NCBI GenBank assembly: GCA_032622095.1
Contig: CP136062.1
Location: forward strand, 224,702,578 to 224,766,577
DNA: 64,000 nucleotides
Direction: 5' to 3'
Origin: Siphonodentalium dalli
Taxonomy: Eukaryota > Mollusca > Scaphopoda > Gadilida > Siphonodentaliidae
This document shows positions 10,532-21,879 of this stretch, piece after piece. A model generated the notes under the pieces. That model worked only from the letters and a program-made list of their open reading frames with translations, did no database searches and was not told the DNA's origin. The translations under genes and the position numbers were made by a program. Every line of letters begins with the position of its first letter. Position 1 is the stretch's first letter.

Positions 10532-13500
10532 GTAGTGTGGTCGTGGTACGCAAAAAAAGGGGTCAACCCAGAAGAAATTGGTATAGAAGCGATCTCGGTG
10601 TCATTCAACCCGGGAGAATCTCTGCTACAACATATCCAAAATCCGCTAAAATCCGCTTTGGGCAAAATCCAGGATCCAAGATGGCGTCCAACATGGCTGC
10701 CATTAGTCAAAAGAGATTCTGACTGAGATTAATTCGACATAATGAGAACAAATGTTGCCATATTAATACAAATGTATACATTTTTGCGAAGGTAAAGTAT
10801 TATGCCACATATCTATAGAAAAAATGGAACCCCTTGCCCCAGATGGCTGCCAAAATGGTGGCCTAAACTCGAAAATTTGAAAAAAAATTGCCTAATATCT
10901 TAAAGATCAATTCCTGTTGTTTGATAATGGTTCAGACTGACATTGATTAGTCATATTCATGTTAATTCATCATTGGAGTAATGAAAGATACCATAAATGG
11001 GGTCCCAGACTCATATACACCCTCAAAAATTTGATTTTACAGAACACGGTATAAAATTCCACAAATATCGCCATTGGGATTCCAGTCGTATATCAACAAG
11101 AAATGGACAGAACTGTACAATGTAAGTTGGGCATACCATTATCTATAATTGCTCCAATTCAATGAAACCCAAATTGGCGCTTTGTCTTAAAATGGCTGCC
11201 AAAATGGCGGTCAAAATATGGAAAATGGCAGATATTTAGAATGGTCGTCAGAGGGTTAGACCCAGAAGGAATTGGTAAAGAAACGGTTTTGTTGTCATTC
11301 AACGCGGGAGAATCTCGTGTATAACATATCCAAAATCCGCTTTTGGGAAAATACAGAATTCAAGATGGCGTCCAACATGGTCGCCAATAATAATGAAAAT
11401 GGCAAATATGTAGTTATTCACGAAAACCCATTCGACAAAACGCCAATTCGGCACCAATACACATCATTGATTGAAATCAATGTTTTTTGTGGGTATGAGT
11501 AGCCAATCACGAATCAAAATGCTAAGATGGCTACCAAAATGGCCACCGAAAATTGTCGAAATTTAGGTTCTGCTCAGAGGAAAGCCGAAACAACACTTCG
11601 GTTGTGAGCTAACGATGACAGACCTATTAAACATGTTGCCAATAATCTACTACCACAATCAGTTCAGCCCGAAATGTTCCAACTAAGCAGTATCTACTGC
11701 AGGAACCAACACGATGTCCACTTATTACGAGGGACTATCTGGAAATTAATTAAAAAGAAATTAAATTGCTACGAATCTGGATTATTTGAAAACACAGTGT
11801 CAACATTTCTACTTATAACGACTATTCGGAACATCAATTATATGGGCATCGGTGGTCTAGTACGGAAGCATCAGGCTATAATAGGTTTTCCAGTGCTGGC
11901 GAAAGTGAAAAGGACAGGAGGGAAAAGCGAATAATCTGAGGTTTACTTAATTGGTGGGCAAGTTGGTTATCGGAGCTGGAGAGTTTCAAAGTAACATTAT
12001 TTTCTTCAATATCAAGAGGAAAAATTAAAATTCGCACGTACATTGTATACCCTTCACACTTTATGTGACAATTCCGTGTCATGCGATTGTGGGTATATAC
12101 ATGTGGATAGAGACATTCTAGTACATATATAGACGCACCTATATCTTCTACACATTTAGTGAATTTCATCAATGATATGTAGACACAATGGATCTGACCC
12201 GTAGGCGTAAAGGTATCAACCATTTAGCTTGATTAACTGGCATTTCAAGGTTGTCATTGGATAGAAATGCCACATGAAGATGGTGATTAACAACATGTTT
12301 GTCTAAGAAATGTGAACAATGAACATGTTATTTTCCGGATGTTAGACAATCAAACTGCCACATAAGGCGTTCATCCATGCTCATCAGAGCACGAACTATG
12401 TGCAAATTAATGACACGAAACTATTTCATGCGGACGATGTACTCTAGACCTACATCCAACGTCATTTCCTATTAACTTTAATTGTTTGTACGGACGGTTT
12501 CGAGGTTTGAAAATCCCGCTTGTCCAAGAAAACCTCCACATACTTACGGAGTCGATGTGTAAACAATGTATGGGAATAGTTTCTTCATACATATATGTAT
12601 TTGGCACACGTATTTTCTAGAACATAAGAGATCACCATTTACCGGAGAGTTGATATCTGGGAAGAGATCAGAGTAAAACTACTTTTCTTACATGTCGAAA
12701 TGGGGAATCCATGGGCTACATTTAGTTCCAGCTTGAAACTTGAAAATGATGGCCGAGCCCGAATAGTTAATATTTCGTCGCATCAGTGCTATAATGTAAC
12801 CCACATTTTCAACTTTCCGAGAAAATGAAGGTTGAAGTTTTTAGACAACATTTCTCCTAATGTTGACAAAGCATGACGTATTGTTGTATTTATCCCAATG
12901 AAAACTGACATTAGCTGTTCATTGAACCACATATTGTTTTCTGTTTATTCCCTCGTTTTCTTTTAAAAAGCAATAGCTTGTTTGGAGATATGACATTTTG
13001 CGTATGCCAGTGACGATTCGTTTCCGTGCTATAATGAAGTTGTGCTAATAAATGCAGATTAAGCTAAATATGGTGGCAATCGCATGTGTCTATGAACTAA
13101 AAAGTACCTATTCTACACTATGAATTCACAAACACAAAACAGAAGTCACGTGGACAACCTGAAGCGTCCGATTGGCTGCTGTTGGACATACGACCTCATA
13201 GTACGAATAATTGTAAAGATCGCTGGATATACGACATTTGCTTCACTGGTTTGTGCGAATATTTGTCATCCAATGCAAGGACAGTTTGGCCCATCGGATT
13301 GGATTTTTTCTCACGATTCGAATGGTATCAAATACTCATTTCCCGCCATAATGGATATACGACATTATAGCACTGATGAGTCGAGATTTTGTCAACCCGC
13401 GGGAAGCCACCAAAAGATTGAAAATAAATAGTTTTGATGTATATGAGCCACATACATGTATATGAGCCAACTATCAACTGCATCCACTACTCACAACTTC

Positions 13501-14727
13501 CATTATGTGATAAGCTGGGCAGAGTCTACCATTTTCGTTTTGGAAGCCATATTAGATAAAATTTATTGTTTCTTTTGGTCTATTTGAGATGGAATGTTCA
13601 CAAATAAAAGAAACGATCAATTATTTTGTAGACAAGATCTGCTCATCCCTAAATATCAAATGTGACCAGAACCCCAAAGTCGATTTTGGTTAAATTTCAT
13701 ACCGCATTCGTTATAACTTATTAGTGAAGGACCGGAGTAAACTATGATCTAATCTATTAGAAATGTCATTGCTGTAATGATCAGTTGACACGATCATTGA
13801 AAGAATATACCCATTGTTTCCCAGTTCAGAGAGCAACAAGTGATAAACAGAAGTGATAGAAAATAGTATTTTTCACATCGGGTGACCATTTTGGCAGCCA
13901 TTTTTGGTACTGATTTTTAAGTTTTTACATAGAGCTAGCATAATGGCATCATAAAGAGGTATTCATTCGTATTTATTTAGTCAATTTTATTCATCAACCA
14001 CTACTTATAATGAATTGAATGACACTGTGATCAATATCCGCCATTTTCCATATTTTGACCGCCATTTTGGCAGCCATTTTGAGACAAAGCGCCAATTTGG
14101 GTTTCATTGAATTGGAATATTTAAAGATATTGGTATGCCCAACTTACATTGTACAGTTCTGTCCATTTCTTGTTGATATATGACTGTAATCACAATGGAG
14201 AGTTTTGTGGAATGTTATACCGCGTTCTGTAAAATCGAATTTTTGAGGGTGTAGATGAGTCTGGGACCCCATTTATGGTATCTTTCATTGCTCCAATGAT
14301 GAATTAACATGAATATGACTAATCAATGTCGCCAGTCTGAACCATTATCAAACAACAGGAATTGATCTTTAAGATATTAGGCAAAAACTTCAAATGTTCG
14401 AGTTTAGGCCGCCATTTTGGCGGCCATCTGGGACGATGGGTTCCATTTTTGCCATAAACAGGTGGCTCAACATTTTACCTTTGCAAAAATGTATACATTT
14501 GTATACATATGACAACATTTGTTCTCACTGTTATCGAATTAATCTCAGTCAGAGTATCTTTTGACTAACGGCAGCCATGTTGGACGCCATCTTGGATCCT
14601 GAATTTTGCCCAAAGCGGATTTTAGCGGATTTTGGATATGTTATTCACGAGATTCTCCCGCGTCGAATGACACCAAAACCGCTTCTATACCAATTTCTTC
14701 CGGGTCGAACCCTCTGACGACCACACT
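10532..14727. mobile_element. Long terminal-inverted-repeat element, about 4.2 kb
   Basis: 10532-11235 and 14030-14727 are inverted copies of about 700 bases, clearly diverged. Shared landmarks are gaaattggtatagaagcg, caagatggcgtccaacatgg and ggacagaactgtacaatgta. The outer ends read tagtgtggtcgt / acgaccacacta, compatible with a TA target duplication. A second, partial copy of the repeat lies just inside the left arm (11240-11400). The core (about 11530-13860) has no recognisable transposase. It could be a Tc1/mariner-related or fold-back non-autonomous element. Confidence 0.65.
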
Positions 14728-14769
14728 AGGGGGCAATACCTTTCATTTATAACGCTCACGTACTACAAG

Positions 14770-15872
14770 CAGTCCTTCGATTTTGGAAAACGTAGGTGCG
14801 CCGTATATCACTCGGAGCTTTTGGGATTTGCGCGCGCCTTTTTTGAGGGAGCACAATTAAAATTAAAATTGATGAAATGACTACTGAATAAAGACAAACA
14901 TGTGTATAATGCACAAGTATCATTCTCCAGAAACACAAATAAAACATATTTATATCAGTTTTATTATCAGTTTTATCAAACAATAGTCTCTGACTGCCGT
15001 AGCTGTCAAATTTTGAAAGTTATCGATGAGCGAAGAACTGCCATTAGTTATCCAGTTAAGATGAAGTTTTTTAGTTTGACCAATGAGAGCTTGGCTAGTA
15101 TGGCTACTATCGAAGTCTGCGGCGTTTTCGCGGTCTTAGATTAGTAACTATCTAGAGCATGACTGAACATAAACGAGCCAAGGAAATAGTACATATCTGA
15201 AGCATGGCTGAGTTAAAGATTCCGGATGGTAATTAAGTATTTTCACTGACCAACGTTTGTCAGCAAGTCAGAATATCACAATTAGTCGACTTCCGGGTCT
15301 GAGAGCACATGCTCAGACTCGATTAAAACTTCGAACTCAGAAGTGGAATCATATAACCGCGATCAGATTCACTGTATTCCGACGAATCAACTCTTTCGTT
15401 TTGATAATATTTTGAGCATTGTCGCTGTCACTATCAGACATGATATACCGTAATCTGCATAAATTTATATAATAGTATTCGCATTGGTACAATTTGTCCA
15501 AATGAAGCCTCGAAATACTGCAAGGTGAAACATAAACGCTGCCGCCAAAGTCAGTCTGCTTTTTGCGGGAACTCGCACGTGCAGTAGTTGTGACGAGGTG
15601 TCACCCCAATCATTGAGTGCGAAAGACGCCGCTTTGATCTTTGCTACCAGGTTCGTAATCAACGTCATCACTGCTGAGAAAGATACATGGTGAATAGTCT
15701 TGTTGGCGTTTAACCATTGGTGTGTTGTTTGTTAAAATCTCGTTCACTGGTTGCAAATTCCGATGCGCGCATTTGATATTTTCGGCGTGCGCATTTAATA
15801 ACTCGCTGGTTTTTAGATCCGCGTGCGCCAAGGCGCGCAAGCGCAATTGCGCGCCTTAAAATCGAAGGACTG
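14770..15872. mobile_element. Possible mariner-like MITE, about 1.1 kb
   Basis: It begins CAGTCCTTCGATTTT (14770) and ends AAAATCGAAGGACTG (15872), with TA after the right end. The left TA is not intact. GC-rich subterminal blocks (gcgcgcgcc; aaggcgcgcaagcgcaattg) lie near both ends. No transposase reading frame was found inside. Confidence 0.5.
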
Positions 15873-16700
15873 TACAAGTAATGAAATTACAATGGGCAAT
15901 GTATGGAATGATGGAGCGTAAATTCAGCGTAAATACTCCGAGTACCCTGGCTACACCTACGGCCGAGGAGGTGTAATTTCTAGACTATTGTAATGTGACG
16001 TCACTTTCCACGAAAAGATCGTTGTCAACTGAGAAAGCACATGGAAAATATTTATGTAATGGACTAAATGATTTTTAATTTTTAATAATTTGTCATAATT
16101 AAATATGTAATATATAATTCAGAAATATATAATTCAATTGAATGACAGTTAAAATTATTTATCCAAAGTTTTATATACTTAGTGTCAAGGTTGTTCTAAA
16201 AATAGGTATTTTGCTTGTTTGATAAAAGTCAAAATTCTCGTTAGTTTCTTTGTGAATATCAGATAGTTTTGCTCATCTACTTAAGTCTTCGTCTGTTCGA
16301 TATGCCCAGTGTGAGTTTTGTCAAATTTCCTGAATAGAAAATTATGTTTGCAGTTTTTAGATTACTCCCATTTGCTATTTTTAGATTACTCTGGTCACTA
16401 AAAATCATACCATTCATTTTACCCAGGGTAATTTACTCGTTGTAGCCGAGCGTAATGAAAAGAATCGCCCCTTGATGTGCATATATAAACATTGGTATAT
16501 GTGTTTGGAGTTTTTTGTTTTGTTCGTTAATTTTGGGTGCTGGAAAACTGTCATGAATATCAATATGCATATTTACGTCTCTATACCGAGGATACCATGT
16601 AAGATGTGTATATAAAAATTTGAAGATGACTCTTAAGTGGCCCTCAAGGCAGGTACCTGAAAAGAAACACATTTTAAAAAATAGAGACTATATATACTCA
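15873..16700. other. AT-rich intron or intergenic sequence
   Basis: Nothing is recognised until the lectin exon donor at 16701. If the lectin gene model is right, this is intron. Confidence 0.4.
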
Positions 16701-16701
16701 C

Positions 16702-16885
16702 AAGTTTCTGATGAAAATTTTAGTATCTTTATCATAGATGTTTGTAAGATGACCTTCAAACCGCTGACAGATATCTTCACCAATTCTGTTTATAACAGAT
16801 TCTCCTGGTAATGATACCCAAAAACATCTCCGTAATCTATCATCAAAACTTGCATAGATGTTCAAACAGTCTGGTGCAATTGGTG
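16702..16885 (-). CDS. C-type lectin domain exon, 5' half
   Basis: An internal exon on the minus strand. Acceptor TTCATTTCAG lies before 16885 and donor AACTT|GTGAGT after 16702. The phases are 1 in and 2 out (184 bases). The reading APDCLNIYASFDD, then RRCFWVS, and later EDICQRFEGHLTNIYD has the first-half layout of a long-form C-type lectin domain: an N-terminal Cys pair, an aromatic-rich first strand, and the first-helix Cys followed by a small-residue-Gly-His-Leu turn. The exit phase fits the 3'-half exon at 9519-9275, with about 7.2 kb of repeat-filled intron between. The likely role is an extracellular recognition protein; the ligand is unknown. Confidence 0.75.
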
Positions 16886-17249
16886 CTGAAATGAATGATA
16901 AACATAAAGTAACCTCAGAACAAGTGCACCGCCGGAGCATGGATTAACCATTTAATGACTGGAGCAATGGTGGTGCAATATTAACCTCTTCGCTGCTATG
17001 ACATCCGTAACTATTATGGACATAAAAGTGCACGTCATGTGCTATACGTCCGTAGGTACCACAGACCTACTTCAGCACACTAGCAGTAGGCCATTATTCA
17101 TAAGATCAGAGATTGGTGCATCGGAATAACTGTATCTAGAAGTTTCAAACAGAATATGATGTTCCACAATTGTGAATGATTTTTTCCACTGGAAAATGTC
17201 AGTAACAACAACAGCCGAGCACACGACATCATAACATCATTTAACAGCG

Positions 17250-17450
17250 AAAAGGTTAATGATCCTGTGCCAGTACATTCTCTTATATATGAGGGTCACA
17301 CATATATAAGAGAATATGCACGAACTTACAAGGTCAAGGTAAATATTGATAGGCCAATGTAATTTCTTATATAAAAGAGACTCACATATAAAAGAGTGAT
17401 GGACATTTAATACCGATACCATAACCCTTTCTATACTAAATGGATTCTCT
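17250..17450. repeat. Decayed palindromic repeat
   Basis: Paired tattctcttatatat / atatataagagaat motifs sit next to cctgtgccagtac. It is related to the hairpin in the TTAA MITE at 18450-18836 and ends near ataaccctttc, so it may be a decayed copy of that family. Confidence 0.5.
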
Positions 17451-17703
17451 CATTCAGTTATAAAAGTATACATTGGAACAGTCTATTATACATTTGAAGG
17501 GGTGTTCAGATAAAAAAAAAAAATTTAATCACTTGAGTTTGAGTTTGAGCTAATATAACTTCATGGTATAAACTTGGAACTTCCCCAGGTCAAAGCTGAC
17601 AGAAAATAGCAATTGCTCACTGTACTCAGTCTTTAAAGGCTGAATGAGTTACATGATAGATAAAAATGACTTTGAGATCCTGTGTGACTTTATGCACATA
17701 CCC

Positions 17704-18360
17704 CAGCCTCTATATTTACTCACGTGTTGATTCACAGAAGTAAGGAAGGGCAGATGAGATATCAGTCTGGTATGTTAGACCTATGTACGTGTGGCAATAT
17801 GTCAGAATACATACACCACAGCCTCTATATTTACTCACGTGTTGATTCACAGAAGTAAGGAAGGGCAGATGAGACATCAGTCTGGTATGTTAGACCTATG
17901 TACGTGTGGCAATATGTCAGAATAGATATACCACAGCCTCTATATTTACTCACGTGTTGATTCACAGAAGTAAGGAAGGGCAGATGAGATATCAGTCCGG
18001 TATGTTAGACCTATGTACGTGTGGCAATATGTCAGAATACATACACCACAGCCTCTATATTTACTCACGTGTTGATTCACAGAAGTATGGAAGGGCAGAT
18101 GAGATATCAGTCTGGTATGTTAGACCTATGTACGTGTGGCAATATGTCAGAATACATATACCACAGCCTCTATATTTACTCACGTGTTGATTCACAGAAG
18201 TAAGGAAGGGCAGATGAGATATCAGTCTGGTATGTTAGACCTATGTACGTGTGGCAATATGTCAGAATACATATACCACAGCCTCTATATTTACTCACGT
18301 GTTGATTCACAGAAGTAAGGAAGGGCAGATGAGATATCAGTCTGGTATGTTAGACCTGTG
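17704..18360. repeat. 115-bp tandem array, about 5.7 copies
   Basis: The unit begins near cctctatatttactcacgtg and includes gattcacagaagtaagg and gtatgttagacctatgtacg. Units start at about 17708, 17823, 17938, 18053, 18168 and 18283, a strict 115-base spacing with only a few substitutions. Since 115 is not a multiple of three, the short open frames seen in it shift between units and are not real genes. Confidence 0.9.
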
Positions 18361-18445
18361 TAGTTTCCCATTCTGCAGGAGAAATAGAGAAATAATGTTA
18401 AAAGTCAAACATGCAAACCTGGTAAACAAAAGTCAATACAGCGAC

Positions 18446-18840
18446 TTAACCCTTTACCCAACAAAACGGCCAAAAATGCCCAAATAAAGCTTCAACAGCC
18501 TAAAATATCTTCGGTCTGTCTCAATAACACCATACAAATATGGATATCATTGGAACCGGTTCATTGACCACATTGTGATGGTTACAGTTATGCCCTGTGC
18601 CAATGCATTCTCTTATATATGCGAGTCGACCATAGGTCGCCTCGCATATATAAGAGAATGCATTGGCCTAAAATAATTCTTTTTTTAACACTTTTTACCA
18701 TTTTTTCTTACATTCTTTATCAATTTTATAATTTGTGTTAAGTCATTGCATTCTCTTATAATTGCGAGGCGACCTATGGTCGACTCGCATATATAAGAGA
18801 ATGCATTGGCACAGGGCCGTTCTGTTGGGTAAAGGGTTAA
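18446..18840. mobile_element. TTAA-flanked piggyBac-like MITE
   Basis: TTAA lies at 18446-18449 and 18837-18840. Between them, the termini CCCTTTACCCAACA and their complement match over about 22 bases (differing at two). Inside are two hairpins, each made of tgcattctcttatatatgcg and its complement (about 18600-18665 and 18745-18812). TTAA duplication and CCC-starting ends are the signature of piggyBac transposases. No protein is encoded. The ends match the larger element at 26887. Confidence 0.8.
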
Positions 18841-19019
18841 ATTATAACTCAAAATTGTCTTGTATAATGGTACACATCTGAATTTTTTTATAACAGTAAA
18901 TCTGATGCAATGTCATATATGGCTTATTATATTTCACATTTAAAAATTTAATTTCTTCCACAAACTTCATAAGACAAGTTCATTTGAAGTCAAAGTCTAT
19001 TCAAATTGAAATAAACTAG

Positions 19020-19453
19020 ACTTGTGTGCCTGTCATTTGCAGAATGATGTCCCCAAAGGGTGAACTTAGTAATGCTATCCCACATAGCAGGTTAGCATCA
19101 CTAAATTCATCCCTAAGACCTCATTCTACTTAGGCCTCATCTTCTTTGGAAATATTCTTTATTATAAAATTTCTATAGAAACTTCTTCACATAGATTATA
19201 TTTCTTTGTCAGTTTAGTTTCTCTATATCCACACAATGCATAATCGAGGTTCCCAATGGGTGTACATCACAATATTGACCATTTGGGAACTTCAATCTGA
19301 GTCTATGTCTCCAATAGCAGACGAGGCCACGCAGAATGAGGTCCCCAGAGGGTGAATTTAGTGATGTTAGCCTGCTATGTTGGATAGAGTCACTAAGTTT
19401 TACCCTCTGGGGACCTCATTCTGCAAATGACAGGTACGTTATAATAAGGCTTG
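19020..19453. mobile_element. hAT-like hairpin MITE, family 1, copy 3
   Basis: The body is the same as copy 1 (gtgcctgtcatttgcagaatg, inner palindromes, central gggaacttcaatctgagtct). The left terminus has lost the caagcctgag bases and the right end reads aaggcttg. No target duplication was found. Confidence 0.7.
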
Positions 19454-19660
19454 ACCACATCTTAGAAGATGACACACTGAAATTTATGCCAGTGTATATG
19501 CATTACAAAGTTCCCTCTACATTTTCTGACTATTACTAGACAATGGATGGTATCATAATCCATGCTCAATATATGCACACAAAAATAATAAAAGCCTCCC
19601 TCCGTCACTGATTTTCAAAAATAGATTCCTGAGAATCCAACTAATTTTTTATTTTGGCCT

Positions 19661-20205
19661 TATAATATATTTGGTGTGTTGTAATATGAAATGCATGGTT
19701 ATAATATATATTTCTATAATATATTTGGTGTGTTGTAATATGAAATGCATGGTTATAATATATATTTTTATAATATATTTGATGTGTTGTAATATGAAAT
19801 GCATGGTTATAATATATAATTTTATAATATATTTGGTGTGTTGTAATATGAAATGCATGGTTATTATATAATATATATTTTTATAATATATTTGGTGTGT
19901 TGTAATATGAAATGCATGGTTATAATATATATTTCTATAATATATTTGGTGTGTTGCAATATGAAATGCATGGTTATAATATATATTTTTATAATATATT
20001 TGATGTGTTGTAATATGAAATGCATGGTTATAATATATAATTTTATAATATATTTGGTGTGTTGTAATATGAAATGCATGGTTATTATATAATATATATT
20101 TTTATAATATATTTGGTGTGTTGTAATATGAAATGCATGGTTATAATATATATTTTTATAATATATTTAGTGTGTTGTAATATGAAATGCATGGTTATAA
20201 TTTCT
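19661..20205. repeat. 54-bp tandem array with four-unit higher-order repeat
   Basis: Unit starts (at ttggtgtgtt or a variant) fall at 19671, 19725, 19779, 19833, 19892, 19946, 20000, 20054, 20113 and 20167. That is three steps of 54 and one of 59, repeated, giving a 221-base higher-order unit. Variants such as gatgtg recur in the same slot of each set. 54 is divisible by three, so both strands show spurious open frames. Confidence 0.9.
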
Positions 20206-20295
20206 ACGCATTGTTGATTTTGTGATGGAATAAACTAACGAATAAATTTTCCAATACTTTCACCAATCATTTTTGACAGGCAGTCCCCTAGTATA

Positions 20296-20507
20296 CAATA
20301 ATGCCCTAAATAATCGACTCCTTAACCACAGCAGAATTATGGGTAATTTTTCAGAATTTAGTCTGAAATATGGCTTGTTGCCATTCATTGGAAAGCTCTC
20401 ACTGAGAGCTTTCAGATGAATGACAACAAGCCATATTTCAGACTAAATCCTGAAAAATTACCCATAATTCTGCTGTGGTTAAGAGTAAATTATTTAGGGC
20501 ATTACTG
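20296..20507. mobile_element. Mariner-like hairpin MITE
   Basis: An almost complete palindrome of 212 bases, flanked by TA on both sides (20294-20295 and 20508-20509). The ends read CAATAATGCCCTAAATAAT and its complement with ACTG. The arms contain cagcagaattatgggtaatt and meet at a short agagctttc loop. A half copy lies at 46258-46375. No coding capacity. The TA target and the CA(G/A)T end suggest Tc1/mariner mobilisation. Confidence 0.75.
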
Positions 20508-20524
20508 TAATAATGTATACTCAC

Positions 20525-20702
20525 AAGCTATCCAGAATAATAGGGCTCACACCACTAATAGACGGCTTAAGCACTCCACCATATCTCTTACAGTCATCTG
20601 AAGCTTCACCATATCCTACATCTTTGAACACAAACCATAAACATGTCCCTGTATCATTATTAAAGATGGCATCGTCATGGAAACAAGCTTCTTCTGGAAT
20701 AT
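20525..20702 (-). CDS. C-type lectin domain exon, 5' half
   Basis: An internal exon, minus strand. Acceptor TTACATTCCAG lies before 20702 (a second possible AG lies 8 bases further in) and donor AGCTT|GTGAGT after 20525. Phase 1 in, phase 2 out (178 bases), the same as the exon at 16702-16885. It reads EEACFHDDAIFNNDTGTCLWF, then EASDDCKRYGGVLKP. These match the N-terminal Cys pair, the CxWF strand and the first helix plus GG-x-L turn of C-type lectin domains. A matching 3'-half exon was not found between here and 16885. It is either lost, hidden among the repeats, or skipped. Confidence 0.75.
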
Positions 20703-21029
20703 CTGGAATGTAACACATATTATATCAGCTAATCAGCCTGCAACCAATGTAACTTAACAGGCTAATACTAATGCCTTACTTTTTCCATGATGGTCCTGTG
20801 AGTCTGATGACTTGAAATTCTCCAAGTAATTTTGCCATATACCTCTTACTCATTTATTATAGCCAATGAAGGGATCTTTAATGAAAGTGTCAATGACAAT
20901 GTAGCTTAAGTTGGGGGGAATAATTGCATATGTTACTGTCAATGGAACGATTAGGAATGCAGAATGGTTAAATGTCTAAGTACATTGTAATACATTGTAA
21001 TACTAGATGTCAACATGAAGAGATATATA

Positions 21030-21560
21030 TTGTAAATCCATGATGGCTGCTGGAAGATCTGTTTTCCAATGAAATTCAAAAAGAATTTATTGCTCCCATT
21101 ATGGTCACCATATAGTGGTCACCATGAAGATCAATATGAAATTTGGTGACGATGAGATGAAGCGTGTGGTCTCTTGGGTGTGCTAAAGAAATTACTCATG
21201 CTATAAAGAGTAAAATCCAAGATAGCTGCAGGCGGCATGGTAAGCTCCCATCTAGACGTCACCCTGAAGATCCGTATGATGTTTGGTGATGATCAGATGA
21301 GGGATGCCAAAGAATTTAGTTATACAAAGAGTAAAATCCAGCGGCCATGCTTTCATTTTGAATAATTTTATGGCTTCCATCTAGAGGTCGATCACCTCGA
21401 AGATCCATATGAAGTTTGGTGATGATCGAATGAGAGATATGGTCTGCAGGGTATGCCAAATTATTTAGACACAAAGAGTAAAATCCAAGATGGCTGCCAG
21501 TGGCCATGTTTTTCATCGAAAATTGTTCAATAGATAGCTCTAGAGATAGATATCTAGAGG
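21030..21560. repeat. Degenerate tandem repeat, about 140 bp unit
   Basis: Three to four diverged copies share 'aagatccatatgaagtttggtgatgatc', 'aaagagtaaaatccaagatggctgc' and 'gcttccatctagaggtc'-type blocks (about 21140, 21265 and 21400). A related piece in the opposite orientation lies at 44690-44755. This is dispersed non-coding repeat. Confidence 0.65.
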
Positions 21561-21589
21561 TGATCCTAAACATGGCTGTTAATTTTCAA

Positions 21590-21875
21590 AACAATTCTCT
21601 ATTCACACCATGATCACACTATGGCCGGGTTAGTCGAAACAGGGACTTCATATACCTACTCAGATGCTTCCCTTAATTAGACTAAACCAAATTTGTATGA
21701 ATTTCTCACTTCTATTTTTATATACTGAAAAGGGTAGCATGAAACTTGACTGTTGGTCTGTGGTTACAGGTGTGATCACAGCCATTTATAAGAAAAGAGT
21801 CTGGTTTCTGTCCCCATTAAGACAGGTATGCAGTTGTTTACACTCATCTACATCTACAGTATACCACATACTCTC
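21590..21875 (-). repeat. Dispersed repeat with EGF-like remnant, copy B
   Basis: This is an inverted copy of 905-1175. Minus-strand codons near 21860-21800 read like the opening of a calcium-binding EGF module (DVDECKQLHTCLNG) but hit a stop soon after, and no other EGF cysteines follow. It is not called as an exon. Confidence 0.5.
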
Positions 21876-21879
21876 AATG

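Noticed and set aside
10532-10545. CACTA transposon ends
   Set aside because: The CACTA pentamer is in the wrong orientation at both ends and no 3-bp duplication is seen.
13370-13410. ctgatgag motif resembling a hammerhead ribozyme core
   Set aside because: No following stem plus GAAA core and no cleavage-site arm could be paired.
17906-18487. Series of 60-94 codon frames
   Set aside because: They are shadows of the 115-bp tandem array, and each ends by frame drift.
19649-20092. Overlapping frames on both strands
   Set aside because: They are products of the 54-bp AT-rich tandem array.
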